NCBI RefSeq assembly: GCF_003319095.1
Contig: NZ_QOHI01000003.1
Location: forward strand, 310,001 to 374,000
Reading direction: 5' to 3'
DNA from: Blastococcus sp. TBT05-19
GTDB lineage: Bacteria; Actinomycetota; Actinomycetes; Mycobacteriales; Geodermatophilaceae
DNA length: 64,000 nucleotides
A model generated the notes under the pieces. The model did not search any database. It had not been told where the DNA came from and saw only the letters and a program-made list of their open reading frames with translations. Position 1 is the first letter of the stretch. Each line of letters opens with the position of its first letter. The position numbers were made by a program, and so were the translations under genes. Shown here piece by piece: positions 1 through 9,022 of the stretch.

Positions 1-2
1 GC

Positions 3-1817
3 GACCGCACCGTCGAGTCCGGCTCCTGCCGGGTGACCGCCTATGCCGACCTGTACGACGTGATGGGCCTGTCCTGGGAGCAGATGGGCACGCTGAACCT
101 GCCGCACGCCGCGAAGCTGGGGCTGCTGCGCCCGCAGGACGTGCTGACGGTGCCGGGCGACCAGCCGACCAGCGTGTCCGCCACCCTTGCGCCGGTCTCG
201 GTCGCCGATCCCGTCGTCGGGGTCCGGGCGGTCGAGCTGGTCGACGTCGACGGCACCCGCTACTGGCTGGAGTACCGGCAGGCCAGCGGCCAGGACGCCT
301 GGCTGGGCGACACCCGGAACCGCTTCGGGCTCCAGCAGGGGGTCACCCTCCGCCGCTCCGACCCCGGACCGGACAGCTCCCTGCTCCTGGACGGCACCCC
401 GTCGGCGAGCGGCAGCTGGAGCACGGACCGGTCGATGGCGTTGCCGGCCGGCACGCCCGTGCGGTTCTCCGGTGACCGGTTCTCCGTGACCGTGCAGGGC
501 GCGACGGCGTCGAGCGCGACGGTCAGCGTCACCGTGTCCTCGCCCATCGCCGACTACCACGCCGCCACAGGTGGCGACTCGGGGCCGCTCGGGCCGCTGG
601 TCACGGCGGAGTCGTGCACCTCGGGCCGGTGCTCGGCCACGTACCAGAACGGCGTCGTCACCTGGTCGCGGGCCACCGGCGCGCGATCGGTCCGAGCTCC
701 GGAGCGGGCGTCGTGGGAGTCGGCCCGCGACCTGCTGGGGCTCCCCGTGGCCGACCGCGTCTGCGGGCTGCGGGACTCCGGCTGCTTCCAGCACTTCCAG
801 GGCGGCTCCCTGTACACGTCCGCGTCCACCGGGACGCGGCTCGTCGGCTTGGGCATCCGTGCCCGCTGGGGTCAGCTGGGCTGGGAGAGCGGCCGGCTCG
901 GGTACCCCGTCCGCGACCAGACCTGCGGCCTGCCCCAGACCGGCTGCTTCGTGCACTTCCAGGGCGGCTCGATCTACAGCTCGGCCACCGGCGGCGTGCA
1001 CGAGGTCCTCGGCGGCATCCGGGACCGGTGGGCGGCGTCGGGGTGGGAGCGGGGCGCGCTGGGCTACCCGATCTCGGCCAACGTCTGCGGCCTCCGGGAC
1101 TCCGGCTGCTTCCAGCACTTCCAGGGCGGGTCGGTCTACGCGTCGGCCTCCACCGGGACCCGGCTGATCGGCGTGGGGATCCGCGGCCGCTGGGGTCAGC
1201 TGGGCTGGGAGAACGGCGGACTGGGGTATCCCGTCGGCGACCAGACCTGCGGCCTGCCCGACTCCGGCTGCTTCGTGCACTTCCAGGGCGGTTCGGTCTA
1301 CAGCTCGGCCGCCGCCGGCGCGTACGAGGTCCTCCGCCCCATCCGGGACCGGTGGGCGGCGTCGGGGTGGGAGCGGGGCCCGCTGGGCTACCCGATCGCG
1401 GGCAACGTCTGCGGCCTCCGGGACTCCGGCTGCTTCCAGCACTTCCAGCAGGGATCGGTGTACACGTCGGCCTCCACCGGCGCCCGCCTGGTCGACGCCG
1501 CGTCGCGCGCGGTGTGGGGGTCGCTCGGCTGGGAGAACGGGCCGCTGGGCTACCCGGTCACCGACCAGGCGTGCGGCCTGCCCGGCGGAGGCTGCTACCT
1601 GCACTTCCAGGGTGGCTCGGTCTACACCTCGCCCGCGCACGGCAGCCACGCCGTCTCGGGCCGGATCCGGGACGCCTGGGCGGCGTCGGGCTGGGAGCGG
1701 GGTTCCCTGGGATATCCCGTCGAGGGAGCACGATCGGTGCCCGGCGGCCAGGAGCAGCGCTTCCAGGGCGGTCTGCTGACGCTGGACCAGCGGACCGGGC
1801 AGGTCCGCCGCAGCTGA
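3..1817 (+). CDS. LGFP-repeat protein, C-terminal part of a probable secreted metzincin-type metallopeptidase (5' truncated by window)
   Basis: The reading frame is open to the left edge of the window, so the true start lies upstream. The GTG at 33 is only the first in-window start codon and is not convincing. The first visible residues include YADLYDVMG. A DxYDVMG motif is typical of the Met-turn region of gametolysin/M11-like zinc peptidases, and a YWLEYR stretch further on is also common there. The zinc motif HExxHxxGxxH would lie outside the window, so the peptidase call is an inference. After a beta-rich stretch, about eight LGFP-like repeats follow (for example LGYPVRDQTC, LGYPISANVC). 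They alternate with CGLxxxGCFxHFQGGS segments whose paired cysteines could form disulphides outside the cell. LGFP repeats are known to bind the envelope of actinobacteria. A strong hairpin follows the stop. Confidence 0.7.
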   Translation, partial: DRTVESGSCRVTAYADLYDVMGLSWEQMGTLNLPHAAKLGLLRPQDVLTVPGDQPTSVSATLAPVSVADPVVGVRAVELVDVDGTRYWLEYRQASGQDAWLGDTRNRFGLQQGVTLRRSDPGPDSSLLLDGTPSASGSWSTDRSMALPAGTPVRFSGDRFSVTVQGATASSATVSVTVSSPIADYHAATGGDSGPLGPLVTAESCTSGRCSATYQNGVVTWSRATGARSVRAPERASWESARDLLGLPVADRVCGLRDSGCFQHFQGGSLYTSASTGTRLVGLGIRARWGQLGWESGRLGYPVRDQTCGLPQTGCFVHFQGGSIYSSATGGVHEVLGGIRDRWAASGWERGALGYPISANVCGLRDSGCFQHFQGGSVYASASTGTRLIGVGIRGRWGQLGWENGGLGYPVGDQTCGLPDSGCFVHFQGGSVYSSAAAGAYEVLRPIRDRWAASGWERGPLGYPIAGNVCGLRDSGCFQHFQQGSVYTSASTGARLVDAASRAVWGSLGWENGPLGYPVTDQACGLPGGGCYLHFQGGSVYTSPAHGSHAVSGRIRDAWAASGWERGSLGYPVEGARSVPGGQEQRFQGGLLTLDQRTGQVRRS

Positions 1818-1821
1818 GACG

Positions 1822-1860
1822 GGAAGGGCCCGCCACCGGTTCCCCGGGGCGGGCCCTTCC
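1822..1860. terminator. Bidirectional hairpin terminator
   Basis: A perfect 13-bp stem (1822-1834 with 1848-1860, GGAAGGGCCCGCC) encloses a 13-nt loop. It lies between the stop of the plus-strand LGFP gene and the stop of the minus-strand accA3, so it can end transcription from both sides. Confidence 0.85.
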
Positions 1861-1875
1861 TCTGTCGTGCGGGTG

Positions 1876-3639
1876 CTACTCGGCCGCGTCGGCGATGGTG
1901 CAGATGACCGCGCCGCTGGTGACGGCCGCACCGACCTCGGCCGCCAGGCCGGAGATCGTGCCCGCCTTGTGCGCGGTGATGGGCTGCTCCATCTTCATCG
2001 CCTCGAGGACGACGATGAGGTCACCCGCCGCGACGGTGGCGCCGTCCTCGACCGCGACCTTGACAATCGTGCCCTGCATCGGCGAGGTGAGGGAGTCGCC
2101 GGACGCCCCGGAGCCGCCGCTGCCACCTCCGCGCTTGCGGGGCTTCGCGACGGCGCCGGCCGCCGCGCCACCGCCGCCGGCGGCCAGGCCGGCCGGCAGG
2201 GAGACCTCGAGCCGGCGGCCGCCGACCTCGACGACCACGGTCTGCCGCGGCGCGTCCTCGTCCTGCTCGGACGGGGCGGCGTCGTAGGGCTGGACCTGGT
2301 TGTCCCACTCGGTCTCGATCCACCGGGTGTGCACCGTGAACGGCTCGGTGGTGAACGCCTCGTCCCGGACGACGGCGCGGTGGAACGGGATCACCGTGGG
2401 CATGCCCTCGACGATCAGCTCGTCCAGCGCGCGGCGGGCCCGCTGCAGGGCCTCCTCGCGGGTGGCGCCGGTGACGATCAGCTTGGCCAGCATGGAGTCG
2501 AACGCGCCGGCCACCTCGCCACCGGTCTCCACGCCGGAGTCCCACCGCACGCCGGGGCCCTGCGGGATCTCCAGCCGGGTGACCGGGCCGGGAGCGGGCA
2601 TGAAGTTGCGGCCGGCGTCCTCGGCGTTGATCCGGAACTCGATGCTGTGCCCGCGCGGGGTCGGGTCCTCGGTGATCTCCAGCGGCAGGCCGTCGGCGAT
2701 GCGGAACTGCTGGCGGACCAGGTCCAGGCCGCTGGTCTCCTCCGAGACCGGGTGCTCCACCTGCAGGCGGGTGTTGACCTCGAGGAAGGAGATCGAGCCG
2801 TCGGCGCCGACGAGGTACTCCACGGTGCCGGCGCCGTAGTAACCGGCCTCGGCGCAGATCGCCTTGGCCGAGGAGTGGATCCGCTCGCGCTGCTCGTCGG
2901 TGAGGAACGGCGCCGGGGCCTCCTCGACCAGCTTCTGGTTGCGCCGCTGCAGCGAGCAGTCGCGGGTGCCGACCACGACGACGTTGCCGTGCTGGTCGGC
3001 CAGCACCTGGGCCTCGACGTGCCGCGGCTTGTCGAGGAACTTCTCCACGAAGCACTCGCCGCGGCCGAAGGCGGACACCGCCTCGCGCACCGCCGAGTCG
3101 AACTGCTCGGGGATCTCCTTCTCGTCCCGGACCACCTTGAGCCCGCGCCCGCCGCCACCGAACGCCGCCTTGATGGCGATCGGCATCCCGTGCTCCTTCG
3201 CGAACGCGACGACCTCGTCGGCGTCCTTCACCGGGTCCTTGGTTCCCGGCACGAGCGGGGCGCCGACCTTGGTGGCGATGTGCCGGGCCTGCACCTTGTC
3301 GCCGAGGGCGACGATCGCCTCGGGGGAGGGGCCGATCCAGGTGATCCCGGCGTCGATGACGGCCTGGGCGAAGTCGGCGTTCTCCGAGAGGAACCCGTAC
3401 CCGGGGTGGATCGCGTCGGCGCCGGCCTGCTTGGCGGCGTCGATGATCTTCTCGATCACCAGGTAGGAGTCGCCGGGGGTGGTGCCGCCGAGCGCGAAGG
3501 CCTCGTCGGCGACGCGCACGTGCAGCGCGTCGCGGTCGGGCTCGGCGTAGACCGCGACGCTGGTGAGACCCGCGTCCTTGCACGCGCGGGCCACCCGGAC
3601 CGCGATCTCACCGCGGTTGGCGATCAGGACCTTCTGCAC
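1876..3639 (-). CDS. accA3: Acyl-CoA carboxylase alpha subunit (biotin carboxylase + biotin carrier domain)
   Basis: This 587-residue protein has the layout of actinobacterial AccA3. A biotin carboxylase N-domain begins [14 protein letters not shown]. An ATP-grasp domain follows with a glycine-rich GGGGRGLK loop and a QVEHPVSEE catalytic segment, then a biotin-carboxylase C-domain, a glycine/alanine linker, and a biotinyl domain at the C-terminus. The EAMKM motif places the biotinylated lysine at about residue 549. It carboxylates biotin with bicarbonate and ATP and passes CO2 to AccD-type partners, giving malonyl- or methylmalonyl-CoA. The start is GTG at 3639 with an AGGAG ribosome site about 9 nt upstream. 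The beta and epsilon subunits (accD, accE) lie about 3.2 kb upstream on the same strand, and the biotin ligase birA is at 12.1 kb. Confidence 0.97.
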   Translation of the reverse strand: MQKVLIANRGEIAVRVARACKDAGLTSVAVYAEPDRDALHVRVADEAFALGGTTPGDSYLVIEKIIDAAKQAGADAIHPGYGFLSENADFAQAVIDAGITWIGPSPEAIVALGDKVQARHIATKVGAPLVPGTKDPVKDADEVVAFAKEHGMPIAIKAAFGGGGRGLKVVRDEKEIPEQFDSAVREAVSAFGRGECFVEKFLDKPRHVEAQVLADQHGNVVVVGTRDCSLQRRNQKLVEEAPAPFLTDEQRERIHSSAKAICAEAGYYGAGTVEYLVGADGSISFLEVNTRLQVEHPVSEETSGLDLVRQQFRIADGLPLEITEDPTPRGHSIEFRINAEDAGRNFMPAPGPVTRLEIPQGPGVRWDSGVETGGEVAGAFDSMLAKLIVTGATREEALQRARRALDELIVEGMPTVIPFHRAVVRDEAFTTEPFTVHTRWIETEWDNQVQPYDAAPSEQDEDAPRQTVVVEVGGRRLEVSLPAGLAAGGGGAAAGAVAKPRKRGGGSGGSGASGDSLTSPMQGTIVKVAVEDGATVAAGDLIVVLEAMKMEQPITAHKAGTISGLAAEVGAAVTSGAVICTIADAAE

Positions 3640-3739
3640 CAGCGCTCTCCTTCTCAGTCGACCGCACGGAGAGTAGCCAGGAGCGGTGGGGACGGCACGA
3701 CAGGGTCGCCCGCTCGGATGGGTCCCGGTGGACCGGCCG

Positions 3740-4231
3740 TCAGCCGCCGCAGTCGATCTCGAGTTCCGCGGAGCCTGCCCGCTGGTCGTCCTGGGCGAGG
3801 TCCGCAGCGAGGGACAGGTGGCCGTTCGACACCTCGTAGCGGCCGGTGCCGAGCTGCGAGGTGGCGGTCACCCCGGCGTCGTCCAGCTCGATCCGGGCAC
3901 CGTCCGGACCGACGACCAAGGTGATCCGGGCGGTGTCGGCGGAGCCCTCGATGCGGGTCGCGTCGCCGTCGTGGGAGCACTCGCCGGTGAACGGCGCCCG
4001 CAGCTCCCCGAGACCCGAGAAGGCGAGCACCGCCGTCCCGGTGGCCGGCCCGGCGGGCAGCGCCTCCAGGGCCTCGGCCTCCGCGGGTCCGGCGAGCTGC
4101 ACGGGCGCCGGGCTGCCGGCAGCCGACGGGTCCGTCCCACGGCGGCCCGCCTCGTCGTCGGAACCACCCGTGCAGCCGGCCGTCGCCAGCAGGACGACGG
4201 CCACCGCGGTGAGGGCGCGCAGCGGTCTCAC
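3740..4231 (-). CDS. Small lipoprotein, LpqH-like organisation
   Basis: This 163-residue protein has a lipoprotein signal peptide ([19 protein letters not shown]) with a lipobox ending in Cys, then a low-complexity linker rich in Ala, Gly and Ser, and a beta-rich domain ending LEIDCGG. Two cysteines (GECSHDGD and the C-terminal DCGG) could pair. Overall size and the C-terminal Cys recall the mycobacterial 19-kDa LpqH family, but similarity is weak and the function is unknown. The GTG start overlaps the TGA stop of the upstream LGFP serine hydrolase (GTGA), so the two are translationally coupled and probably act at the same place in the envelope. The same frame is open far upstream, but that part only shadows the serine hydrolase. 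Confidence 0.8.
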   Translation of the reverse strand: MRPLRALTAVAVVLLATAGCTGGSDDEAGRRGTDPSAAGSPAPVQLAGPAEAEALEALPAGPATGTAVLAFSGLGELRAPFTGECSHDGDATRIEGSADTARITLVVGPDGARIELDDAGVTATSQLGTGRYEVSNGHLSLAADLAQDDQRAGSAELEIDCGG

Positions 4232-6204
4232 GGCTGCTGGTCCCCCCGGCTGCTCGTCGGCGAGGCAGAGGTGGTCGGCGCGCTGCTCGTAGGCACCGCG
4301 GGCGTCGTCGTGGGTGCGGCAGGGGTGGTCGTCGGAGCAGCAGGCGTCGTCGTCCGGGCGGCGGAGGTGGTCGGCGTCGGGTCCGCGGGCGGGTCGGGCT
4401 CGGTCGGGGGCTCGGTCTCGAGCGGACCGGTGACGACCGGCGATCCGTCGGACGGGAGCGTCAGCATGCCGCCCTCGAAGTCCTGGCGCGTCCCCTCGGG
4501 AACGGCGTACGTGCCGCTGGTGGGGTAGCCGAGCGGGCCGTTCTCCCAGCGCTGGGCGCCGTAGGCGGTCAGGATGCGGCCGCTCACGGTGTGCGCGCCG
4601 GTCGCGGGGGAGGCGTAGACGTAGCCGCCCTGGAAGCGGTTGAGCGAGCCGTCGTCCCGCAGGGCGATCGTGCTGCTGGTGGGGTAGCCCAGGGGGCCGT
4701 TCTCCCAGCGCTGGGCGCCGTAGGCGGCCAGGATCGGTTGGCGCACCGAGTGCGCGCCGGTCGCGGGGCTGGCGTAGACGTAGCCGCCCTGGAAGCGGTT
4801 GAGCGAGCCGTCGTCCCGCAGGACGATGGTGCTGCTGGTGGGGTAGCCCAGGGGGCCGTTCTCCCAGCGCTGGGCGCCGTAGGCGGCCAGGATCGGTTCG
4901 CGCACCGAGTGCGCGCCGGTCGCGGGGGAGGCGTAGACGTAGCCGCCCTGGAAGCGGTTGAGCGATCCGTTGTCCCGCAGGGCGATCGTGCTGCTGGTGG
5001 GGTAGCCCAGGGGGCCGTTCTCCCAGCGCTGGGCGCCGTAGGCGGCCAGGATCGGTTCGCGCACCGAGTGGGCACCGGTGGCCGGGGACCAGTAGATGAA
5101 ACCGCCCTGGAAGCGGCTCAGGGCTCCTCCGGGCAAGACGATCTCGTCGCTCGTCGGATACCCGAGCGGGCCGAGCTCCCAGCGCTGCGCGGCGTAGGCG
5201 TCGAGGATCGCCCCCCACACGGAACGCGCACCGGTGGCCGGCGACCAGTAGATGAAGCCGCCCTGGAAGCGGCTCAGCGCTCCACCGGCCAGTCCGATCT
5301 CGTCGCTGGTCGGGTAGCCGAGACGCCCGGAGGCGCCGCCCATCCCGTACCAGTGCTCACCGATGGCCCCCTGGACGCGCGGGATCAGGCCCTCGGGGAA
5401 CATCGCCCGCACGGCGCCGCTGATCGACTCCTCGATGTGCGCGCCGCCGCGCGAGGAGGGCTCCCGGCTCAGCACGACCAGGATGTAGCGGTTGACGTGG
5501 CCGACGAAGCCGGAGGAGTGCCGGAAGATGTCGCCGTTGACGCAGCACATCCACCCCTGCTTCTGGGCGATCGCCCCCTCCCGGGGCAGCCCGTCGTGCA
5601 GGCCGAAGAACTGCCGCCCACCGTCGCCGTACATCGTGGACTGGCGCATCTGGTCGACGATCCAGTCGCGGGAGCCGGCGGACAGGCCTCCGGAGCCGTC
5701 CATCAGCCGACGGTAGAAGACGACCATGTCGTGCGCGGTGATGAGCGTGTTGCCCCAGTAGCGCGGGTTCGACGTCAGGCCCGTCTGGGTCAGCCCGTAG
5801 CGGTTGATGACGTCCTGCACGATGCCGTTGGCCCCGTAGGTGCTCCAGAACCGGTTGGCCGGCGCGTTGGCGGAGTCGCGCAGCATCGCCGCCATGTCGT
5901 TCATGTCGGTCGCGGAGAGGCGGATCTGCCCGCGGTCGCGCCGGTTCAGCAGGTGCTCGGCGATGAAGACCTTCATCACGGAGGCGGACTCGATCCGCGT
6001 GGTCGCGGCCGCACCGTTGTTGCGGTACTCGCCGGTGCGCTGGTCGAGCATCGCGATCGCGACGGTGGTGCCGCGGCTACCGGCGAAGTTGCTCCCGGCC
6101 CAGACGCGGTCCTGCCAGGAGTCGGCCCGCGCGACTCCGCCGGGCAGCAGCAGGGAGACCCCCACCGCCGCGACGACGAGCACACGCATCCAGCGCTTGG
6201 TCAT
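4228..6204 (-). CDS. Secreted serine hydrolase (class A beta-lactamase/PBP-like) with LGFP repeats
   Basis: This 658-residue secreted protein starts MTKRWMRVLVVAAVGVS and has a Sec signal peptide ending near ARA. The catalytic half carries SxxK (S75-V-M-K78), an SxN motif (S111-A-N113) and a KTG-like KQG at 215-217, the three hallmarks of penicillin-recognising serine enzymes. A CC pair follows the KQG. From about residue 290 there are six LGFP repeats (LGYPTSDEI, LGYPTSSTI and similar) and a Pro/Thr/Ala-rich C-terminal tail. It probably acts on peptidoglycan or a beta-lactam while held on the wall; the substrate is unknown. ATG at 6204 was chosen because the signal peptide begins there; a GTG at 6231 is also in frame. 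It is coupled to the downstream lipoprotein gene. Confidence 0.88.
   Translation of the reverse strand: MTKRWMRVLVVAAVGVSLLLPGGVARADSWQDRVWAGSNFAGSRGTTVAIAMLDQRTGEYRNNGAAATTRIESASVMKVFIAEHLLNRRDRGQIRLSATDMNDMAAMLRDSANAPANRFWSTYGANGIVQDVINRYGLTQTGLTSNPRYWGNTLITAHDMVVFYRRLMDGSGGLSAGSRDWIVDQMRQSTMYGDGGRQFFGLHDGLPREGAIAQKQGWMCCVNGDIFRHSSGFVGHVNRYILVVLSREPSSRGGAHIEESISGAVRAMFPEGLIPRVQGAIGEHWYGMGGASGRLGYPTSDEIGLAGGALSRFQGGFIYWSPATGARSVWGAILDAYAAQRWELGPLGYPTSDEIVLPGGALSRFQGGFIYWSPATGAHSVREPILAAYGAQRWENGPLGYPTSSTIALRDNGSLNRFQGGYVYASPATGAHSVREPILAAYGAQRWENGPLGYPTSSTIVLRDDGSLNRFQGGYVYASPATGAHSVRQPILAAYGAQRWENGPLGYPTSSTIALRDDGSLNRFQGGYVYASPATGAHTVSGRILTAYGAQRWENGPLGYPTSGTYAVPEGTRQDFEGGMLTLPSDGSPVVTGPLETEPPTEPDPPADPTPTTSAARTTTPAAPTTTPAAPTTTPAVPTSSAPTTSASPTSSRGDQQP
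4613..5085 (-). repeat. 159-bp tandem repeats within the LGFP array
   Basis: Three near-identical 159-bp units begin at about 4621, 4780 and 4939 on the plus strand. Each encodes one 53-residue LGFP module (SxREPILAAYGAQRWENGPLGYP and so on, shown in part). Only a few bases differ between units, pointing to recent expansion or gene conversion. Confidence 0.85.
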
Positions 6205-6271
6205 CCCACACCCCCGTGACGAGACCTGCACCCTCTCACAGAGAACGGCCGGTTCCGGGACTTGTGGGACC

Positions 6272-6880
6272 TCAGCGACGCCAGAGATCGGTGATCGTCA
6301 GACCACGCTTGCCGAGCTGGGTGCGGAGCACGGTCAGGGAGAGCCCGACGACGGCCGCCGGGTCGCCCTCGACGCGGCGGACGAACGGTGCGCCCAGTCC
6401 GTCGAGGGTGAAGGCCCCGGCCACGGCCAGCGGCTCGCCGGTGGCGAGGTAGGCCTCCACCTCCGGCGGGGTGGGGTCGGCGAAGTAGACGACGGTGGAG
6501 GCCACCGCGATGTCGCGGCTGACCACCGATCCGTCCCGCACGTCGAACAGCGCCTGGCCGGTGTGCAGCACGCCCGACCGGCCGGCCATCCGGCGCCAGC
6601 GGTCCCGGGCCTCGGCGGCGTCGGCCGGCTTGCCCTGGGGCTTGCCGGCGAACTCCAGCAGCGAGTCCGCGCCGATCACGAGCGCGTCGGTCTCCCGCTT
6701 GGCGACGTCGGCCGCCTTGGCCGCCGCGAGCAGCGCGACCTGCTCGGCGACGCGGGGAGCGGTGTAGCCGGACTCGTCGACGCCGCTGACGACGACCTCG
6801 GGGGAGAGGCCGGCCTGCCGCAGCAGGGACAGGCGGGCGGGGGAGGCCGAGGCCAGCACCAGCCGGCGGTCCTCGGTCAC
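6272..6880 (-). CDS. maf: Maf family nucleoside triphosphate pyrophosphatase
   Basis: This 202-residue protein begins [20 protein letters not shown], the Maf N-terminal signature (SxSPxR). It carries the conserved D-E-S segment (VDESGY), AxxKA and IGADSLL motifs of the family. Maf proteins hydrolyse non-canonical or house-cleaning NTPs to NMPs. The GTG start at 6880 has a good GGGAGG ribosome site and overlaps the TGA stop of accE. The longer frame reaching 6958 is overlap with accE and not genuine. The accD-accE-maf order matches M. tuberculosis Rv3280-Rv3282. Confidence 0.95.
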   Translation of the reverse strand: MTEDRRLVLASASPARLSLLRQAGLSPEVVVSGVDESGYTAPRVAEQVALLAAAKAADVAKRETDALVIGADSLLEFAGKPQGKPADAAEARDRWRRMAGRSGVLHTGQALFDVRDGSVVSRDIAVASTVVYFADPTPPEVEAYLATGEPLAVAGAFTLDGLGAPFVRRVEGDPAAVVGLSLTVLRTQLGKRGLTITDLWRR

Positions 6881-7098
6881 GCGAACCTCCCGGCCGAGCG
6901 CCAGCCGCCGGGACCGGCCTGGACCGCACGGCGGTGGCCGTCGGCGTAGGACGCCCACGCGCCGACCGGCGTCGGACGCTTCCGCGACCGGCGCTGCGAC
7001 AGCGCCGCGACCACGACGGTGAGCGCCGCGAGCTCCTCCGCGGACGGCTCGCCCCGGACCACCCGGAGCAGGGGCCGGACCGCGTCCTGCTCGCTCAC
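6877..7098 (-). CDS. accE: Acyl-CoA carboxylase epsilon subunit
   Basis: This 73-residue protein has the typical epsilon-subunit pattern: [24 protein letters not shown] (in part), a basic stretch, then a tryptophan-containing W-A-S-Y tail. AccE-type subunits bind the AccD core and raise or tune carboxylase activity in actinobacteria. The GTG start at 7098 overlaps the TGA stop of accD, and its own stop overlaps the GTG of maf, so accD-accE-maf is one coupled operon. Confidence 0.93.
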   Translation of the reverse strand: MSEQDAVRPLLRVVRGEPSAEELAALTVVVAALSQRRSRKRPTPVGAWASYADGHRRAVQAGPGGWRSAGRFA

Positions 7099-8723
7099 AG
7101 CGGGATGTTCCCGTGCTTCTTCGGCGGCAGGGTCTGGCGCTTGTTGGCGAGGACGCGGAGCGCCTTGGTCACCTGCACGCGGGTGTGCGACGGCGGGATG
7201 ACCGCGTCGACGTACCCGCGGTCGGCGGCGATGTAGGGGTTGGCGAGGGTGTCCTCGTACTCGGCGATGAGCTCCGCGCGACGGGACTCGGGGTCCTCGG
7301 CGGCGGCGAGCTCCTTGCGGTAGAGGATCCCGACCGCGCCCTGGGCGCCGACGACGGCGATCTGCGCTGTCGGCCAGGCCAGGTTCACGTCGGCGCCGAG
7401 GTGCTTGGAGCCCATGACGTCGTAGGCGCCGCCGTAGGCCTTGCGGGTGATGACGGTGACCTTCGGGACGGTCGCCTCGGCGTAGGCGTAGATCAGCTTG
7501 GCGCCGCGCCGGATGATGCCCTCCCACTCCTGCGAGGTGCCCGGCAGGAAGCCCGGGACGTCGACGAAGGTGAGCACCGGGATGTTGAAGGCGTCGCAGG
7601 TGCGCACGAAGCGGGCGGCCTTCTCGCTGGCGTCGATGTCCAGCGTGCCGGCGAACTGGGTCGGCTGGTTGGCCACGACGCCGACCGGCCGGCCCTCGAC
7701 CCGGCCGAAGCCGATCAGCAGGTTCGGGGCGAACAGCGGCTGCACCTCGAGGAACTCGCCGTCGTCGAGCACGTGCTCGATGACGGTGTGCATGTCGTAG
7801 GGGGTGTTCGCCGAGTCCGGGATGAAGGTGTCGAGCTCGAGGTCCTCGTCGGTGAGCGCCTCCGGCAGCACCGTGTCCACCGGGGCCACCTCGACGGCGG
7901 GCAGCGGGTCGAGGTTGTTGCTCGGCAGGTAGGAGAGCAGCGCCTTGACGTAGTCGAGGGCGTCGTTCTCGTCCTCGGCCAGGTAGTGCGCGACACCGGA
8001 CTTGGTGTTGTGCGTGCGGGCGCCGCCGAGCTCCTCGAGCGTGACCTCCTCGCCGGTCACGGTCCTCACCACGTCGGGCCCGGTGATGAACATCTGGCTG
8101 GTCTTGTCGACCATGACGATGAAGTCGGTCAGCGCGGGGGAGTAGACGTGCCCACCGGCGGCCGGGCCCATGATCAGCGAGATCTGCGGGATGACACCGG
8201 AGGCGTGCACGTTGCGCTGGAAGATCTCGCCGTAGAGGCCGAGGGAGACCACGCCCTCCTGGATCCGGGCGCCACCGCCCTCGTTGATGCCGACGACCGG
8301 GCAGCCGTTCTTGATCGCGAAGTCCTGGACCTTGACGATCTTCTCGCCGTAGACCTCACCGAGCGCGCCGCCGAAGACGCTCACGTCCTGGCTGAAGATG
8401 GCCACCGGGCGGCCGTCGACCGTGCCGTAGCCGGTGACGACGCCGTCGCCGAACGGGCGCTTGTCGGCCATGCCGAAGTTGGTCGACCGGTGCCGGGCGA
8501 ACTCGTCGAACTCGGTGAACGAGCCGGGGTCCAGCAGCGCCTCGATCCGCTCGCGGGCGGTCATCTTCCCCGCGGCGTGCTGCTTCTCCACCGCGCGCTC
8601 GGAGCCCGCGTGCTGGGCCTCCTGCACGCGGCGTTCGAAGTCGGCGAGCTTCCCGGCGGTCGTGTGGATGTCGACGTCGTCGGGGACGGTCTCCCCGGCG
8701 CTCTCCAGTTCGGCGGCACTCAC
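7095..8723 (-). CDS. accD5: Acyl-CoA carboxylase beta subunit (carboxyltransferase)
   Basis: This 542-residue carboxyltransferase is built from N and C crotonase-like halves. The oxyanion-hole motifs (GGGARIQEG, and [10 protein letters not shown] in the C half) and motifs such as [14 protein letters not shown] are typical of propionyl/acetyl-CoA carboxylase beta chains. It transfers the carboxyl group from biotinyl-AccA3 to a short acyl-CoA. GTG at 8723 was chosen because a GAGGAG-type ribosome site lies just upstream and homologues begin near this point; the longer frame to 9119 is intergenic. Substrate preference (acetyl or propionyl) cannot be read from the sequence. The accD5 symbol rests on neighbourhood and family size. 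Confidence 0.93.
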   Translation of the reverse strand: MSAAELESAGETVPDDVDIHTTAGKLADFERRVQEAQHAGSERAVEKQHAAGKMTARERIEALLDPGSFTEFDEFARHRSTNFGMADKRPFGDGVVTGYGTVDGRPVAIFSQDVSVFGGALGEVYGEKIVKVQDFAIKNGCPVVGINEGGGARIQEGVVSLGLYGEIFQRNVHASGVIPQISLIMGPAAGGHVYSPALTDFIVMVDKTSQMFITGPDVVRTVTGEEVTLEELGGARTHNTKSGVAHYLAEDENDALDYVKALLSYLPSNNLDPLPAVEVAPVDTVLPEALTDEDLELDTFIPDSANTPYDMHTVIEHVLDDGEFLEVQPLFAPNLLIGFGRVEGRPVGVVANQPTQFAGTLDIDASEKAARFVRTCDAFNIPVLTFVDVPGFLPGTSQEWEGIIRRGAKLIYAYAEATVPKVTVITRKAYGGAYDVMGSKHLGADVNLAWPTAQIAVVGAQGAVGILYRKELAAAEDPESRRAELIAEYEDTLANPYIAADRGYVDAVIPPSHTRVQVTKALRVLANKRQTLPPKKHGNIPL

Positions 8724-9022
8724 GCGTCCTCGTTCTCCTCGCTGGCGCTGGTCGGCCGCCGGGGCGGCGCTCCTGTGCTCGGGCGTGACCTCGCAAGCCA
8801 GGTCACGGGTTCCGTAGCGTAGGGGAGCACTCCGGTGGTCTTCCTGGTGGAGTCCGTTCGGTCCGTCGAACGGGTGCCTCCCCGCAGGTCGCCTCCCCAC
8901 CCCGACCGGGTGGGGAGGCGGTGCTCCCGCCCGGGGAGGCGTGCACGATCTCCGCGCGGGGAACCCGACCGCCGATCTCTCCCGCCGACCGCGGCCGGGA
9001 GTTCTGCCAGAGAGGCCTGACG
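8724..9022. promoter_or_regulatory. Divergent accD / ubiA intergenic region with a strong hairpin
   Basis: This 299-bp non-coding region must hold promoters for both accD (minus) and ubiA (plus). It contains a perfect 12-bp inverted repeat (8891-8902 with 8908-8919, GCCTCCCCACCC) around a 5-nt loop. It could be an operator or part of the ubiA 5' UTR. No further motif is convincing. Confidence 0.5.

Noticed and set aside
614-2287. 557-codon plus-strand frame crossing the first LGFP gene and the end of accA3
   Set aside because: It spans two convergent genes and a terminator; low-complexity Arg/Pro/Gly composition marks it as a shadow.
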